From the NCBI RefSeq assembly GCF_900105415.1, contig NZ_FNSM01000002.1, positions 186,001 through 250,000 on the forward strand: DNA of 64,000 bases. The letters are read 5' to 3'. Below, piece by piece: positions 32,338-42,135 of this stretch (its first letter is position 1; each line of letters opens with the position of its first letter). The notes beneath the pieces are model-generated. The model did no database searches, was not told where the DNA came from, and was given only the letters and a program-made list of their open reading frames with translations. This DNA is from Streptomyces sp. TLI_105 (GTDB lineage: Bacteria; Actinomycetota; Actinomycetes; Streptomycetales; Streptomycetaceae). Both the position numbers and the translations under genes were made by a program.

Positions 32338-35253
32338 ATGGCCGAGCTGAAGTTCTTCGAGGTGGAGGCGCGCTTCCCGGAGGATGTCGCGGAGGTCCCG
32401 GCTGCCGCGGTGTCGTACGTGGCCCAGCAGGTGAAGGTGCCGGCCGAGGAGTGGGGCGTCTACGACTGGTCCGGGCGGGCGATCAAGCGGCATCGGATGG
32501 AGGTCCGCGCGGCGTTCGGGTTCCGCGAGTGCACGCAGGAGGACCAGGTCCAACTCGCGCAGTGGTTGGCAGCGGAACTGTGCCCGGTGGAGCTGAGCCG
32601 GGACCGACTGGCCGAGGCGGTGGTCGCTCGGTGCCGAAACGATCGTCTGGAGCCGCCAGCGCTGGCGAGGGTGACGCGTCTGGTCGCGTCGGCGGTGAAC
32701 ACCTTCGAGGAGAGGTTCTGCGCGACGACGGTGGAGCGGTTGTCCGCGGCCTCCCGGTCCCGGCTGGACGACCTGGTGGCCGAGGACGATGGGGATGAGG
32801 GCAGCGTGGGCGGGGGCCGGACGTTCTTCACCGAGCTGAAGGCGGACCCCGGCGCGCTGGGCCTGGACAGTCTGCTGACGGAGGTGAACAAGCTGCAGCG
32901 GGTGCGGCAGTTGGAGCTGCCGCCGGAGTTGTTCGGGGAGTTCTCGGAAAAGCTGGTGTCGGCGTGGCGGGCGCGGGCGGCGAAGGAGTATCCGTCCGAC
33001 CTGGTGGCCGCGCCGGCTCCGGTGCGGTACACGCTGCTGGCGGCGCTGTGCCACGTGCACGAGAGCGAGATCACCGACTCCCTGGTGGACCTGTTCATCC
33101 AACTGGTGCAGAAGATCAATACGCGGGCGGAGAAGAAAGTCGAGGGCGAGTTCGTCAAGGAGCTCAAGAAGGTCCGCGGCAAGGAGGCGATGATGCTGCG
33201 GGTCGCCGAGGCCGCTCTGGCCGAGCCGTCCGGCACGGTCCGCAAGGTGATCTACCCGGTGGTCGGCGGGGAGAAGACACTCAAGGCGTTGGCGGCGGAG
33301 GCGGCGGCGAACGAGGCCAAGTACAAGGCGCGGATCCGCACCGTGCTGCGGTCCTCCTACTCGGCCCACTGGCGCCGGATGCTCTCGCCGCTGCTGTCGG
33401 CCTGGGAGCTGAAGAGCAACAACACCGCCTACCGACCGGTTATGGACGCGATCGACCTGCTCAAGCGCTACCTGGACCAGCCGATCAAGGACGGGGCCTT
33501 CTTCGACGCGGCGGAGAAGGTGCCGCTGGAGGGAGTGGTGCCCGAGCAGTGGCGGGCCGCGGTGGTGGACGACAAGGGCCGGGTCGAGCGGATCCCCTAT
33601 GAGCTGTGTGTGCTGGTCAGCCTGCGGGACGCGCTGCGGCGACGGGAGATCTGGGTGGCCGGGGCCAGCCGCTGGCGCAATCCGGAGGATGACCTGCCTG
33701 CGGACTTCGAGGACAACCGCGATGTGCACTACTCGGCGATCCGCCAGCCGCAGGACCCGCAGGAGTTCATCGTCTCCCTGCAGAAGCGGCTGCGAGACGC
33801 ACTCACGGGCTTCGATCAGGCGCTGGAGCTGGGCATCACGGGCGGGGTGGAGATCATCAAGCGCCACGGCGAGCCGTGGATCAAGGTGTCCCCGCTGGCC
33901 AAGCAGGAGGAGCCGGAGAACCTGGTCGCCCTGAAGGCCGAGATCCAGCGCCGCTGGGGAACGATCGACCTGATCGACATCCTCAAGGAGGCGGAGTTCG
34001 CCACCGGCTTCACTTCCGAGTTCGCCTCGATGGCCTTCCGGGAGGCGGTCCCACGCGACGTCCTGCGGCGCCGGCTGCTGCTGGTGCTGTTCGCGCTGGG
34101 CACCAACATGGGCATCAAGCGGGTGGTGGCCACCGGCAAGCACGGCGAGTCCGAGGCGGTCCTGCGCCGGATCCGGCACCTGTTCGTGAACCGGACCAAC
34201 ATGAGGTCCGCACTGGTCAAACTCGTCAACCACACCTTCGCCGCCAGGGACGAGGGCTGGTGGGGCGCCGGCACCGCGTGCGCCTCGGACAGCCGCAAGT
34301 TCGGCGCCTGGTCCAGCAACTTCATGACCGAGTGGCACCAGCGCTACCGCGGCCCCGGCGTGATGATCTACTGGCACGTGGAGCGCAAGTCGGTGTGCAT
34401 CTACTCCCAGCTCAAGCACTGCTCGGCCTCCGAAGTCGCCTCGATGATCGAGGGCGTACTGCGCCACTGCACCGACATGGAGGTCGACCGGCAGTACACC
34501 GACACCCACGGCGCCTCCATCGTCGGGTTCGCGTTCGCGCACATGCTCGGCTTCAACCTGCTCCCCAGGTTGAAGAACGTCGGGTCGGCCCGGCTGTACC
34601 GCCCCGCCGCCGGCGAGGACGAGCAGTGGCCTTAGCTGGGCCCGGTGCTGTCCACCAAGACCATCGACTGGGAGCTGATCCGCCAGCAGTACGACCAGAT
34701 CGTCAAGTACACCACCGCCCTGCGCCTGGGCACGGCGGAGGCCGAGCAGGTCCTACGACGGTTCACCCGCGGCGGCCCCAAGCACCCCCCCCCCTACCGG
34801 GCCATCGAAGAGCTGGGGCGAGCCGTGCGCACGGCCTTCATCTGCGACTACCTCGCCGACGCCGACCTGCGCCGGGAGATCGGCGAAGGCCTGCAGGTCG
34901 TCGAGAACTGGAACAGCGCGAACCACGACCTGTTCTACGGCAAGGACGGCGAACTGACCGGCAAGGACAAGGAGAGCCAGGAGATCTCCATGCTCGCCCT
35001 GCACCTCCTCCAATCGGCCCTGGTCCACGTCAATACGCTGCTGGTCCAAGAGGTCCTCGCCGAGCCGAAGTGGGCGAACAAGCTCACCGAGGCAGACCGG
35101 CGCGGCCTCTCACCGCTGTTCTGGACCCACGTCAATCCCTACGGCAGGTTTGAGCTGGACATGAACCGCCACCTGCACCTCGGCCCACTCCTCCCGCAGC
35201 AGCGCACCCCGCAGGACCACTCCGAGCGCACCGAGGATGCGACGGCACCTTGA
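32338..35253 (+). pseudogene. Tn3-family transposase, 5'-truncated and interrupted by an amber codon
   Basis: From ATG 32338 the frame reads typical Tn3 transposase ([42 protein letters not shown] ... [12 protein letters not shown] ... RNMR-like [21 protein letters not shown] ... [22 protein letters not shown]). A TAG at 34633-34635 stops it after DEQWP, and the same frame continues directly with [25 protein letters not shown] to 35253. Without the amber codon the chain would be normal. The N-terminal 50 or so residues are missing, and the upstream sequence is transfer-cluster intergenic DNA, so the 5' end was lost. No 38-bp Tn3 ends were found. Confidence 0.9.
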
Positions 35254-35314
35254 TCCTTTCGTTCCCCTGCCTGTTCAATCAGCGCAAGTCTCAGCTGTCT
35301 CCAGAGGGGCGACG

Positions 35315-35887
35315 ATGCCGTTCAACACCGAAGCCGATCCCGAAGTTGCCGAACGGGACGAGTGGCCCTATGCGCCGGCCATCAGGGTCGGACCGCTCCG
35401 GTTCGGCATGACCGTCGACGAAGTGGTCGAGGCGGGTGAGATGCTCGGCCAGTCGAGCGTCAGCGAGTTGCCGCGAGACCACGCGATCTTCTCGCCGACA
35501 TGGAAGATCGAGGTCCACCGTCGCGGCGTGGCTCCTTCTCCGCCTGCCGTCACCGCGTATGCGAGCCAAGCCGTGGGGCTGTTCTGCGTGGCTGCCGACG
35601 CCGTGCACGGCCCGCAGGTCGCACACGACGGACTCACGCTGGTCGGACGAGACCTGTCGGAGCTGGAGCGCGACGCCATCGCGTATGCCGAGGCAGTCGA
35701 CGGACGCTTCCGCTACACGCCCGAAGGCTACGCAGGACCGGACGATCCCGGGGTCGTCGTGCGCGCGCAACTCGTCGGGCAGGTCCTTCGATCGCGTCCC
35801 CTGTTCATGGTGACGCGCGACGGCGCCAATACCGAATGGGACTCGCTGCCACGCGAGGAGTACCGCAACGGCCAGTTCCACGCCTGA
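35315..35887 (+). CDS. hypothetical protein
   Basis: 190 residues from ATG 35315, with AGGGGCGACG just upstream. Segments VGPLRFGMTVDEVVEAGEMLG and QAVGLFCVAADAVHGPQVAHDGLTLVGRDLSELERDA look like a soluble alpha/beta protein. The phrase 'hGMs/T-hDEV' is often seen in small immunity-type or house-cleaning proteins, but I assign no family. It begins the accessory stretch after the Tn3 remnant. Confidence 0.6.
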   Translation: MPFNTEADPEVAERDEWPYAPAIRVGPLRFGMTVDEVVEAGEMLGQSSVSELPRDHAIFSPTWKIEVHRRGVAPSPPAVTAYASQAVGLFCVAADAVHGPQVAHDGLTLVGRDLSELERDAIAYAEAVDGRFRYTPEGYAGPDDPGVVVRAQLVGQVLRSRPLFMVTRDGANTEWDSLPREEYRNGQFHA

Positions 35888-35985
35888 CGCGATGTGACTC
35901 ATGGGGCGGAGTAGCCGACCGCGCTCCGGGCTGATGCTGGTCGACGGTGGCGCTCGCGGGGCTGAGGCCCGCTCGCATTTAACCA

Positions 35986-37278
35986 ATGGCGTCGCGGGAA
36001 CCGTGGTGCTTGAATGCCGCGGTGGTCTTGGACGTGGGGGAATTGCTGGCAGCGCACGATCGCAGCGTGCGCGGACCCGGTTCGGCGCCTCCGCGGTTCG
36101 GCACCGTGGTCGAGCGCATCGGACCGCTGACCCTCACGCACTACGGCACCCACTGCATCGTCGACCACCCCGCCCTGGACGCCTCGGCCTCGGCCGCGCA
36201 GCTTGCTGCGCAAGTGCAGCAGCGCGCGGCCGCGCGTGTGGAACCTGTGGAGTGGCGCGTATTCGCCCACGACGCAGAAGCGTCGCAGCTGACGGCCTCG
36301 CTCGAAGGGGCAGGTTTCACCCGGGGATGGGAGCGCAGTGTCCTGGTCGGTGAAGTCGCCGAGCTCGACCTCCCCCAGCCGCAGCCGGAGTGGAAAATCG
36401 AATCGGTCCGGTGGGACGAGCTGCAGGTGCAGCCGGCGCTCGACCTCTCCGCCAGCTCCGGGCCCCACCGCGTTCCCCTGGCGACCTGGCACGCGATGGG
36501 CTCGATTCCCTACTGGGACATCGACATCCGTGTGCTGACCCACCGCGGAAGGGTTACTGCGGCCTGCTGGCTGGAGACCATCCGGGGCACCGCGTTCGCT
36601 GCTGTCGGGGGCCTGACCGCGTCACGTCCCGAACTGCTTGCCCAGCTGCCATTGTGGCGGTTCCAGCCGCCGGCGAAGGAGTTCCTGGTCGCCGAGGCCG
36701 ACGGGCAGCTGCGCAGCTCCCTTACGGCCGTTGGGTTTCGGGACGTCACGACGGTCCGGTCCCACCACTGGACCCCGCCGGGCGAGCCCGCTGCGACCCC
36801 GCCCGCGAGGCATTCTCTCCACGACGCCGAGTCCGGACGGATAGCACGTCGCTGCGAGGCCCGCATCGGCTTCGACTACGCCAGCGGAAGCGGACGGTAT
36901 ACCGCGCCGCTCGACTCGCGCCGCTGGTTCTACGGCATGCTCGACCGCGGCACGTCGGCGATCGCAACCGCCGAAGGCATCATCGAGCGCGGCATGCGCG
37001 CCTGCGTCCGGCCCGGCGAATGGGTCTACGAGTCCCGCCCCTATCTCAACGGCTGGGAGTTCGACCCGCACCGCGTTGGCGGCCCAGGACAGCCGCCCTG
37101 GCCGGGTAGCGCCATCGCCGACGACGAGTTCCAGTTCCTCGCTACCGCAGACGCCCGCCTCGGCACGTTTGCTCACTACGCCGAACAAGCCCTCGTCGTC
37201 TTTGGAGATGACCTCATCGAGCAGGTCGCGGATGACTTGGACCACCTGCTCGGTGACGGCGCCTGGACCTTCGGTTGA
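35986..37278 (+). CDS. GNAT-like/DUF2716 fusion protein
   Basis: 430 residues. The first 250 residues look like acetyltransferase-type folds (ARVEPVEWRVFAHDAEASQLTASLEGAGFTRGWERSVLV, then WHAMGSIPYWDIDIRVLTHRGRVTAACWLETIRGTAFAAVGGLTASRP). The last 150 match DUF2716 (DSRRWFYGMLDRGTSAIATAEGIIERGM ... PYLNGWEFDPHRVGGPGQPPW ... DARLGTFAHYAEQALVVFG). DUF2716 is found in immunity-type loci. The acetyltransferase assignment lacks a clear acetyl-CoA loop. No partner toxin lies next to it. Confidence 0.65.
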   Translation: MASREPWCLNAAVVLDVGELLAAHDRSVRGPGSAPPRFGTVVERIGPLTLTHYGTHCIVDHPALDASASAAQLAAQVQQRAAARVEPVEWRVFAHDAEASQLTASLEGAGFTRGWERSVLVGEVAELDLPQPQPEWKIESVRWDELQVQPALDLSASSGPHRVPLATWHAMGSIPYWDIDIRVLTHRGRVTAACWLETIRGTAFAAVGGLTASRPELLAQLPLWRFQPPAKEFLVAEADGQLRSSLTAVGFRDVTTVRSHHWTPPGEPAATPPARHSLHDAESGRIARRCEARIGFDYASGSGRYTAPLDSRRWFYGMLDRGTSAIATAEGIIERGMRACVRPGEWVYESRPYLNGWEFDPHRVGGPGQPPWPGSAIADDEFQFLATADARLGTFAHYAEQALVVFGDDLIEQVADDLDHLLGDGAWTFG

Positions 37279-37432
37279 GCACTCGGGTGACGCTCCGTCT
37301 GTCCGTTAGGGGAACCCGCAACGAACCATGATGATCTTGCCTGGCGGGAGAGAGCTACCTGCGCTGACGGTGTCTCATTTAGGGTGTCCGGTGATCTGTA
37401 CGCTGAGCGGGGGCTTACCGTACGCTCCGGGC

Positions 37433-38035
37433 ATGAGTGAACGCGTCGGCTACGCGAGATGCAGTCTGGACAAGCAGGACCTCACGGCCCAGCATGAAAT
37501 CCTGATCAGCCTGGACGTCCCGGAGGACCGGATCTACCTGGACCACGGGCTGACCGGAACCAACCGCGACCGGCCCGGCCTGGCCCAGGCCCTCGCGGCG
37601 GTCCGCGCCGGCGACACCCTCGTCGTCCCCAAGCTCGAGCGCCTTGCGCGCTCGGTACCCGACGCCCGCGACATCGGCGACTCGCTCACCGCCCGCGGCG
37701 TCAAGCTCTCGCTCGGCGGCACGCTCTACGACCCCGCCGACCCGATGGGCAAGATGTTCTTCAACATCCTGGCCACATTCGCCGAGTTCGAGGTCGACCT
37801 CCTGCGCATGCGCACCCGCGAGGGCATGGCGGTGGCGCGGGCCAAGGGCAAGCTCAAGGGGAAGCAGCCCAAGCTCAGCGCCCGCCAGCAGAGCCACCTG
37901 GTCCAGCAGCACCGGTCCGGCGAGCACACCATCGCCGACCTCGCCGAGCTCTTCTCCGTCAGCCGCGCCACGGTCTACCGCGTCCTTGAACGCCACCAGA
38001 ACGCAGCCACGCCCTCGACTCCCGGTGGGCAGTGA
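37433..38035 (+). CDS. serine recombinase (Tn3-type resolvase)
   Basis: 200 residues from ATG 37433. The N-terminal catalytic domain has VGYARCSLDKQDL (nucleophile S11), LDHGLTGTNRDRPGL, and LVVPKLERLARSVPDARDI; the C-terminal HTH is HTIADLAELFSVSRATVYRVLER. Size and order match Tn3-family resolvases. Repeated GTACGCT words at about 37400-37425 upstream may be part of a res site. It lies 2 kb beyond the Tn3 transposase remnant, from which it may derive, and is coupled to an S1-domain gene. Confidence 0.9.
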   Translation: MSERVGYARCSLDKQDLTAQHEILISLDVPEDRIYLDHGLTGTNRDRPGLAQALAAVRAGDTLVVPKLERLARSVPDARDIGDSLTARGVKLSLGGTLYDPADPMGKMFFNILATFAEFEVDLLRMRTREGMAVARAKGKLKGKQPKLSARQQSHLVQQHRSGEHTIADLAELFSVSRATVYRVLERHQNAATPSTPGGQ

Positions 38036-38036
38036 C

Positions 38037-39551
38037 GTGCTGCCCTACGTCTATCAGGTCACCAAGTACGACCCCGCCGATCGCGACCAGCACGGCCACT
38101 ACGCCGGCACTGAGGACACGACCAGCGACCACGGGCCGGTCGAAGCCGCCTACCTGCGGGCCGTCGCCGCCTTCGCCGAGGACACCGGCGTCGACCAGCT
38201 GGCCATCCGCGAGCCGCAGATCGGCGGCTTCGCCCACTTCGGCCTGGAACCACCGATCGACGGCTACGGCCTGGCCGGCCTCTTCCCCGCCGGCCCCGCC
38301 GGGTTCCACGACGGTGCGCTGGTGCCGATCGGTGTCGGCTTGGAACTTATCCGAGCGATGCTCCGCGACAACGGCGCCTGGTGCCGCCTGGAAGCGGAGG
38401 GAGAGTTCACGGTGCACGTCGGCTGGGACCAGTACCTCTACATCGGCAGCAACCTGCCCTGCGAAACCGCCCTGACCCGCACCCGCGCGCTCGGCCTGTT
38501 CCCGGAACGCCTGGACGCCTCGCCGTACGACTTCGCCCCCGACGACCCCGCGTACGTGCAGCGGCCGGCCGACGCCGACTTCTGGGCCCGCCTTGGCTGG
38601 ACCGTCAGCGCCCACCGCGCCACCTTCCTGGAGGAGACCTTCGCCCTCAACGCCTCCAGGTGGCACCGCCTGACCCGCGACAACATCGAGACTGTGCGCT
38701 CCCAGCTGACCCCACGCGCACAGTTGGCCGTCTGGCCGGACCTGCTCACCGACGTCGACACGGCCGTGGCCGCTCTGCCCGACGAAGGGCTAGTGGAGAT
38801 CGTCTGGGAGGACGAGGACGGGCAGATCACGAGCACAGTCGTGGACGAGACCCAGTTCGAGGACGTGACCTCCCAGCTTGCCAGCGCGAGTGCTGCCGGC
38901 GTCGTATCCATGTATGCCGGTGAAGATCTCCCGCTGTTCACCGCTGTTCTGCCCGACAGCGACGGGATACTCCGCGCGCGCTGGCAGACCGAGCCGACAC
39001 CCAGCGACCGGGACTGGGCGTTCCTGAAGACCCTGCGGCGCGGCCAGGTTGTCACCGGCACGGTGACGACCATCGCCAGCTTCGGCGTCACCTTTGTGGA
39101 CATCGGCGGCTTCACCGCGATGATCAACATTCCGGAGCTGTCCTGGCGCCCGTTCGAGCACCCGTCCGACGTCGTCAGCGTCGGCCAGGAGGTCACAGCC
39201 GAGGTCCTCGACGTCGACATGGTCCGGGAACGGGTGCCGCTGTCGCTTCGAGCAGTGCAGGAAGACCCATGGCCGCAGGTAGCGCAGAGGATCGGCCAAG
39301 TGGTCACAGGGCCGGTCACCAAGATCGTGCCGTTCGGCGTCTTCGTCCGCATCGAAGACCGAGAGGACGGCTTCCAGGGGCTCGTGCACACCAGCGAGCT
39401 GGATGAATCCTCCAAAGACGTCGTCGAGGTCGGCGACGCCCTCACCGTGAAGATCATTGAGGTCGACATCGCGCGCCGCCGCATTTCCTTGTCGCATACC
39501 CAGGCCCGCAGAACCCGCTCTGAGGGCGGCATTGAGGGTGGATCGGCATGA
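38037..39551 (+). CDS. protein with two C-terminal S1 RNA-binding domains
   Basis: 504 residues from GTG 38037 (GTG 38025 also possible), starting at the resolvase stop. The N-terminal 300 residues are an uncharacterised domain (GFAHFGLEPPIDGYGLAGLFP ... WCRLEAEGEFTVHVGWDQYLYIG). The end has two S1 repeats: LRRGQVVTGTVTTIASFGVTFVDIGGFTAMINIPELS and IGQVVTGPVTKIVPFGVFVRIE ... GLVHTSELDESSKDVVEVGD. S1 domains bind RNA or single-stranded nucleic acid. The next gene overlaps its stop (ATGA). The combination is known in Streptomyces as large hypothetical proteins; function is unknown. Confidence 0.75.
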   Translation: MLPYVYQVTKYDPADRDQHGHYAGTEDTTSDHGPVEAAYLRAVAAFAEDTGVDQLAIREPQIGGFAHFGLEPPIDGYGLAGLFPAGPAGFHDGALVPIGVGLELIRAMLRDNGAWCRLEAEGEFTVHVGWDQYLYIGSNLPCETALTRTRALGLFPERLDASPYDFAPDDPAYVQRPADADFWARLGWTVSAHRATFLEETFALNASRWHRLTRDNIETVRSQLTPRAQLAVWPDLLTDVDTAVAALPDEGLVEIVWEDEDGQITSTVVDETQFEDVTSQLASASAAGVVSMYAGEDLPLFTAVLPDSDGILRARWQTEPTPSDRDWAFLKTLRRGQVVTGTVTTIASFGVTFVDIGGFTAMINIPELSWRPFEHPSDVVSVGQEVTAEVLDVDMVRERVPLSLRAVQEDPWPQVAQRIGQVVTGPVTKIVPFGVFVRIEDREDGFQGLVHTSELDESSKDVVEVGDALTVKIIEVDIARRRISLSHTQARRTRSEGGIEGGSA

Positions 39552-40465
39552 GGAGCCAGGAGGCCGAGCTCGACCGGGACATAGCCGCGCTCTTGGCGGC
39601 AATGGCGTTTACCGAGATACGGCATCTGGCTGGGAGGCCACAGCGCGGGAAGCAGGACACCTCCCATGACGAGGTTCTGGACCGCATCAGGTTCCTGGCC
39701 AACTTGAGCCACAACCTTCCGGGTGTCGCACGTCCAGGTGCCAGGAGGCCCTCCCGCCAGGGCAAGCCCCTCAGCAGCTTCGATCAGGCGATGACCGAAC
39801 GGCCGATGAGCTGGGTGTGGAACACCGCCGGCCCGGACGCCCGTGCATGGATGCTGCGTCACATCGAACAGGCAGGGCGAAGCTGGACGCCACCCCCGCC
39901 GCTGCCGCAATCGCGCAGGGCCCCGTCGTCGATGACGCCGCGGCAACGGGTGGGCCTTCTGCTCAGACGCTGGCCGGTCAAGGCCCCCTCCGGACGGCAG
40001 CCGCTGCCCGCAGAAGCGAACGTTCTCAAGGCCCTCGACACCGAAGCGGTCTGCGCCTTGAACGACGAGGCCCGACGACTTCGGCTCGGCCTGGGTGGTG
40101 GCGGATCGTGGTTCCGGGCCCACCTCGCCCCCGACGGCATCCACTATCTGCTCCCGGATCCGGCGAACTACTACTGGCCCGGTACTCCGAACGCTCGCGG
40201 CGGCAAGATCGATTGGTGGCAGTGCACCATGCTGCTGCAGATGTACAACGGAGAGCAGGTCAGCAGCATGGTCGCCGTACTCCCGGAGACCTTCACGGCG
40301 GTACCCTCGACATTGCTCCGGAAGGACCAGCTGCGACTCGTCCACCACGTCCGCTCCATCGAGCGAGACACCTCCCAATGGGGCCGAGACCACAAGGCCG
40401 AATGCGCGCCGCAGCTTTGCGGCTACATCCCCGAAACAACCGACAACGCCCCGACGACTACATGA
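39548..40465 (+). CDS. hypothetical protein coupled to the S1-domain gene
   Basis: 305 residues, ATG overlapping the previous stop. The N-terminus is helical (EAELDRDIAALLAAMAFTEIR) and the C-terminal half is aromatic-rich (DPANYYWPGTPNARGGKIDWWQCTMLLQMYNGEQVSSMVAVLPETF). No family recognised. Coupled expression suggests it works with the S1-domain protein. Confidence 0.55.
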   Translation: MRSQEAELDRDIAALLAAMAFTEIRHLAGRPQRGKQDTSHDEVLDRIRFLANLSHNLPGVARPGARRPSRQGKPLSSFDQAMTERPMSWVWNTAGPDARAWMLRHIEQAGRSWTPPPPLPQSRRAPSSMTPRQRVGLLLRRWPVKAPSGRQPLPAEANVLKALDTEAVCALNDEARRLRLGLGGGGSWFRAHLAPDGIHYLLPDPANYYWPGTPNARGGKIDWWQCTMLLQMYNGEQVSSMVAVLPETFTAVPSTLLRKDQLRLVHHVRSIERDTSQWGRDHKAECAPQLCGYIPETTDNAPTTT

Positions 40466-40550
40466 CCGCAGCATGGTGGCATCGCTACTGAGAGCTACTT
40501 GTCACTTGGCGGCAGCTTCGGGAGTGCAGGGCCTGCTCGACGGCACCGAC

Positions 40551-41153
40551 ATGGTCACCATGCTGGCCGGTGCCGTCAGCGGCGCCGTGGCCGGCTACAC
40601 CTACTACCCGGCCACCTACGACGCCGACCTGCGTCTGGCCGCCACCGGCGCCGTCGCGCTCGGCGGCGTCTTCCTCTTCACCACGGTCGCCGACGCGGTG
40701 CTCGCCCCGCTGCGCCGCCGCTTCACTCAGGCCGACGTCGCCGAGATGCGCGCCGCCGCCGAGGCCCGCGTGGCCGAGGTCCGCGGCGTCGCCGTCCCGA
40801 GCGGCCTGAGCGAGGCGCTCGACCAGGTCGCCGCGGCCTCCGAGGACGACGCCGCGCACCGCGCCGCCCAGGCCGCCTACTGCATCGACCTCAGCAACCA
40901 GCTGCTGAGCAACCCCGGCCGGTGGCGCGGCTACACCACCGGCGAGGCCACCTACTACCTCGCCCCCGGCACGGTCCTGCACTACAGCCGCGAGGAGACC
41001 GAGCGCGGCACCCCCGAGCACCGCTACACCCTCCTGACCGCCGACGACCCGACGCCGGTCCCCGTCACCAACGTCCGGGACATCTTCGACGACCTCACCC
41101 TCCGCGTCCGCAAGACCGAGGTCCTCGACGAGACGGTGCCGAGCATGGTCTGA
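40551..41153 (+). CDS. membrane protein, unknown function
   Basis: 200 residues from ATG 40551; the frame also opens at ATG 40474, and neither has a strong ribosome site. Two membrane segments (MLAGAVSGAVAGYTYYPATY, LRLAATGAVALGGVFLFTTVADAVLAPL) precede a cytoplasmic domain (AEARVAEVRGVAVPSGLSEALDQVAAAS ... NPGRWRGYTTGEATYYLAPGTVLHY). The style and the following hairpin match the transfer cluster at 15.8-32 kb, so this pair may be a displaced part of it. Confidence 0.55.
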   Translation: MVTMLAGAVSGAVAGYTYYPATYDADLRLAATGAVALGGVFLFTTVADAVLAPLRRRFTQADVAEMRAAAEARVAEVRGVAVPSGLSEALDQVAAASEDDAAHRAAQAAYCIDLSNQLLSNPGRWRGYTTGEATYYLAPGTVLHYSREETERGTPEHRYTLLTADDPTPVPVTNVRDIFDDLTLRVRKTEVLDETVPSMV

Positions 41154-41164
41154 CGGCCCTCTGT

Positions 41165-41205
41165 GCCGCCCCCGCGCCGCGCCCCGCGCGGAGTTCGGGG
41201 GCGGC
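41165..41205 (+). terminator. intergenic hairpin
   Basis: GCCGCCCCCG (41165-41174) pairs with CGGGGGCGGC (41196-41205) around a GC-rich loop that can pair internally (CGCGCC/GGCGCG-like). Confidence 0.55.
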
Positions 41206-41272
41206 GCGGAGGACCGGACAGCCCGGCCCCGGCCGCCACATCGGCCTCCCCCACCGTGCAGGAGAACAACGG

Positions 41273-41584
41273 ATGACCGCCACCGTGATCACCGCCGAGA
41301 CCCTTATCAGCCGCTACGCCGACGACATCGCCTACGTCGCGCAGCAGCCCCCGGCCACCGACCTCGTCGTCCTCATCAGCCAGCTCGACACCGCCACCCC
41401 GCGCTATGAGACGGCCGGCATCAACGGCAGCGAGGACCTGGAGACCGCCTCGTCCCACCTCGACGAGGCCCTCAACAGCACCGACGAGACCTCCCGCAAC
41501 GTCTTCCTGCGCCGCGCCCACGACCTCCTGCGCCCGCTCGTCTGGGACATGACGCAGGAGTACCGCACTGCCGCCGGCGACTGA
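41273..41584 (+). CDS. hypothetical protein
   Basis: 103 residues from ATG 41273, preceded by CAGGAGAACAACGG. The segments IAYVAQQPPATDLVVLISQLD and ASSHLDEALNSTDETSRNVFLRRAHDLLRPLVWDM are helical. No family recognised. Forms a pair with the preceding membrane protein. Confidence 0.55.
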   Translation: MTATVITAETLISRYADDIAYVAQQPPATDLVVLISQLDTATPRYETAGINGSEDLETASSHLDEALNSTDETSRNVFLRRAHDLLRPLVWDMTQEYRTAAGD

Positions 41585-41803
41585 CCCGAGCCCCCGGCCC
41601 GCTCCGCGTGCGCCCCGTCTCCCCCACGCCTGATGAGAGGCGGGGCGCACGGGCCGGCAGCCTCTTTTTTCACCACTGCCCTCGCTCTCTGCCCTCCGGC
41701 GCTTGCGCCCCCGCGACAGACACCTCAGGCGCTTAGGAAGTCAAGTTCGCCGAGCTGGGTCCGTGTGTAGCCTGTCGATCTGTTCGAGAGCGAGCGGGGG
41801 TGG

Positions 41804-42088
41804 ATGGTGTCTGGCGGGCCGTGGACGGGTGGTGACCGTGGTCACAACGACGAGGTTCACGAGCGGTGGCTGCGGCTGCGGAACAGGTCGACCGGAGCGC
41901 CTGATTATCGGGACGAGTGGTATGACGCGCAGTGCGGTGGGTGCCGGTTCTGGGTCGCGTTGAGCGGCAAGTTGGGTCAGGACTGGGGTGCCTGCTCGAA
42001 TGCCGATTCAATGTTCGATGGGCAGGTGCGCTTCGAGCACGATGGTTGTGGTTCTTTCATGGTCCGCGCAGACGGCTCGTTCGGCTGA
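41804..42088 (+). CDS. DUF3027-like protein
   Basis: 94 residues from ATG 41804. The sequence EWYDAQCGGCRFWVALSGKLGQDWGACSNADSMFDGQVRFEHDGCGSF matches the conserved core of DUF3027, with three or four cysteines that could bind metal. Chromosomal DUF3027 proteins are usually longer, so this is the short form. Stand-alone gene, no operon partner visible. Confidence 0.75.
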   Translation: MVSGGPWTGGDRGHNDEVHERWLRLRNRSTGAPDYRDEWYDAQCGGCRFWVALSGKLGQDWGACSNADSMFDGQVRFEHDGCGSFMVRADGSFG

Positions 42089-42135
42089 CGGCTGTTGGAG
42101 GGAAGTGGCCAGGATCTGTCCCGCCGATCATGTGG

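Noticed and set aside
37328..37432. Earlier start for the resolvase
   Set aside because: Would add 35 unrelated residues before the conserved VGYARCS start; ATG 37433 matches family length.
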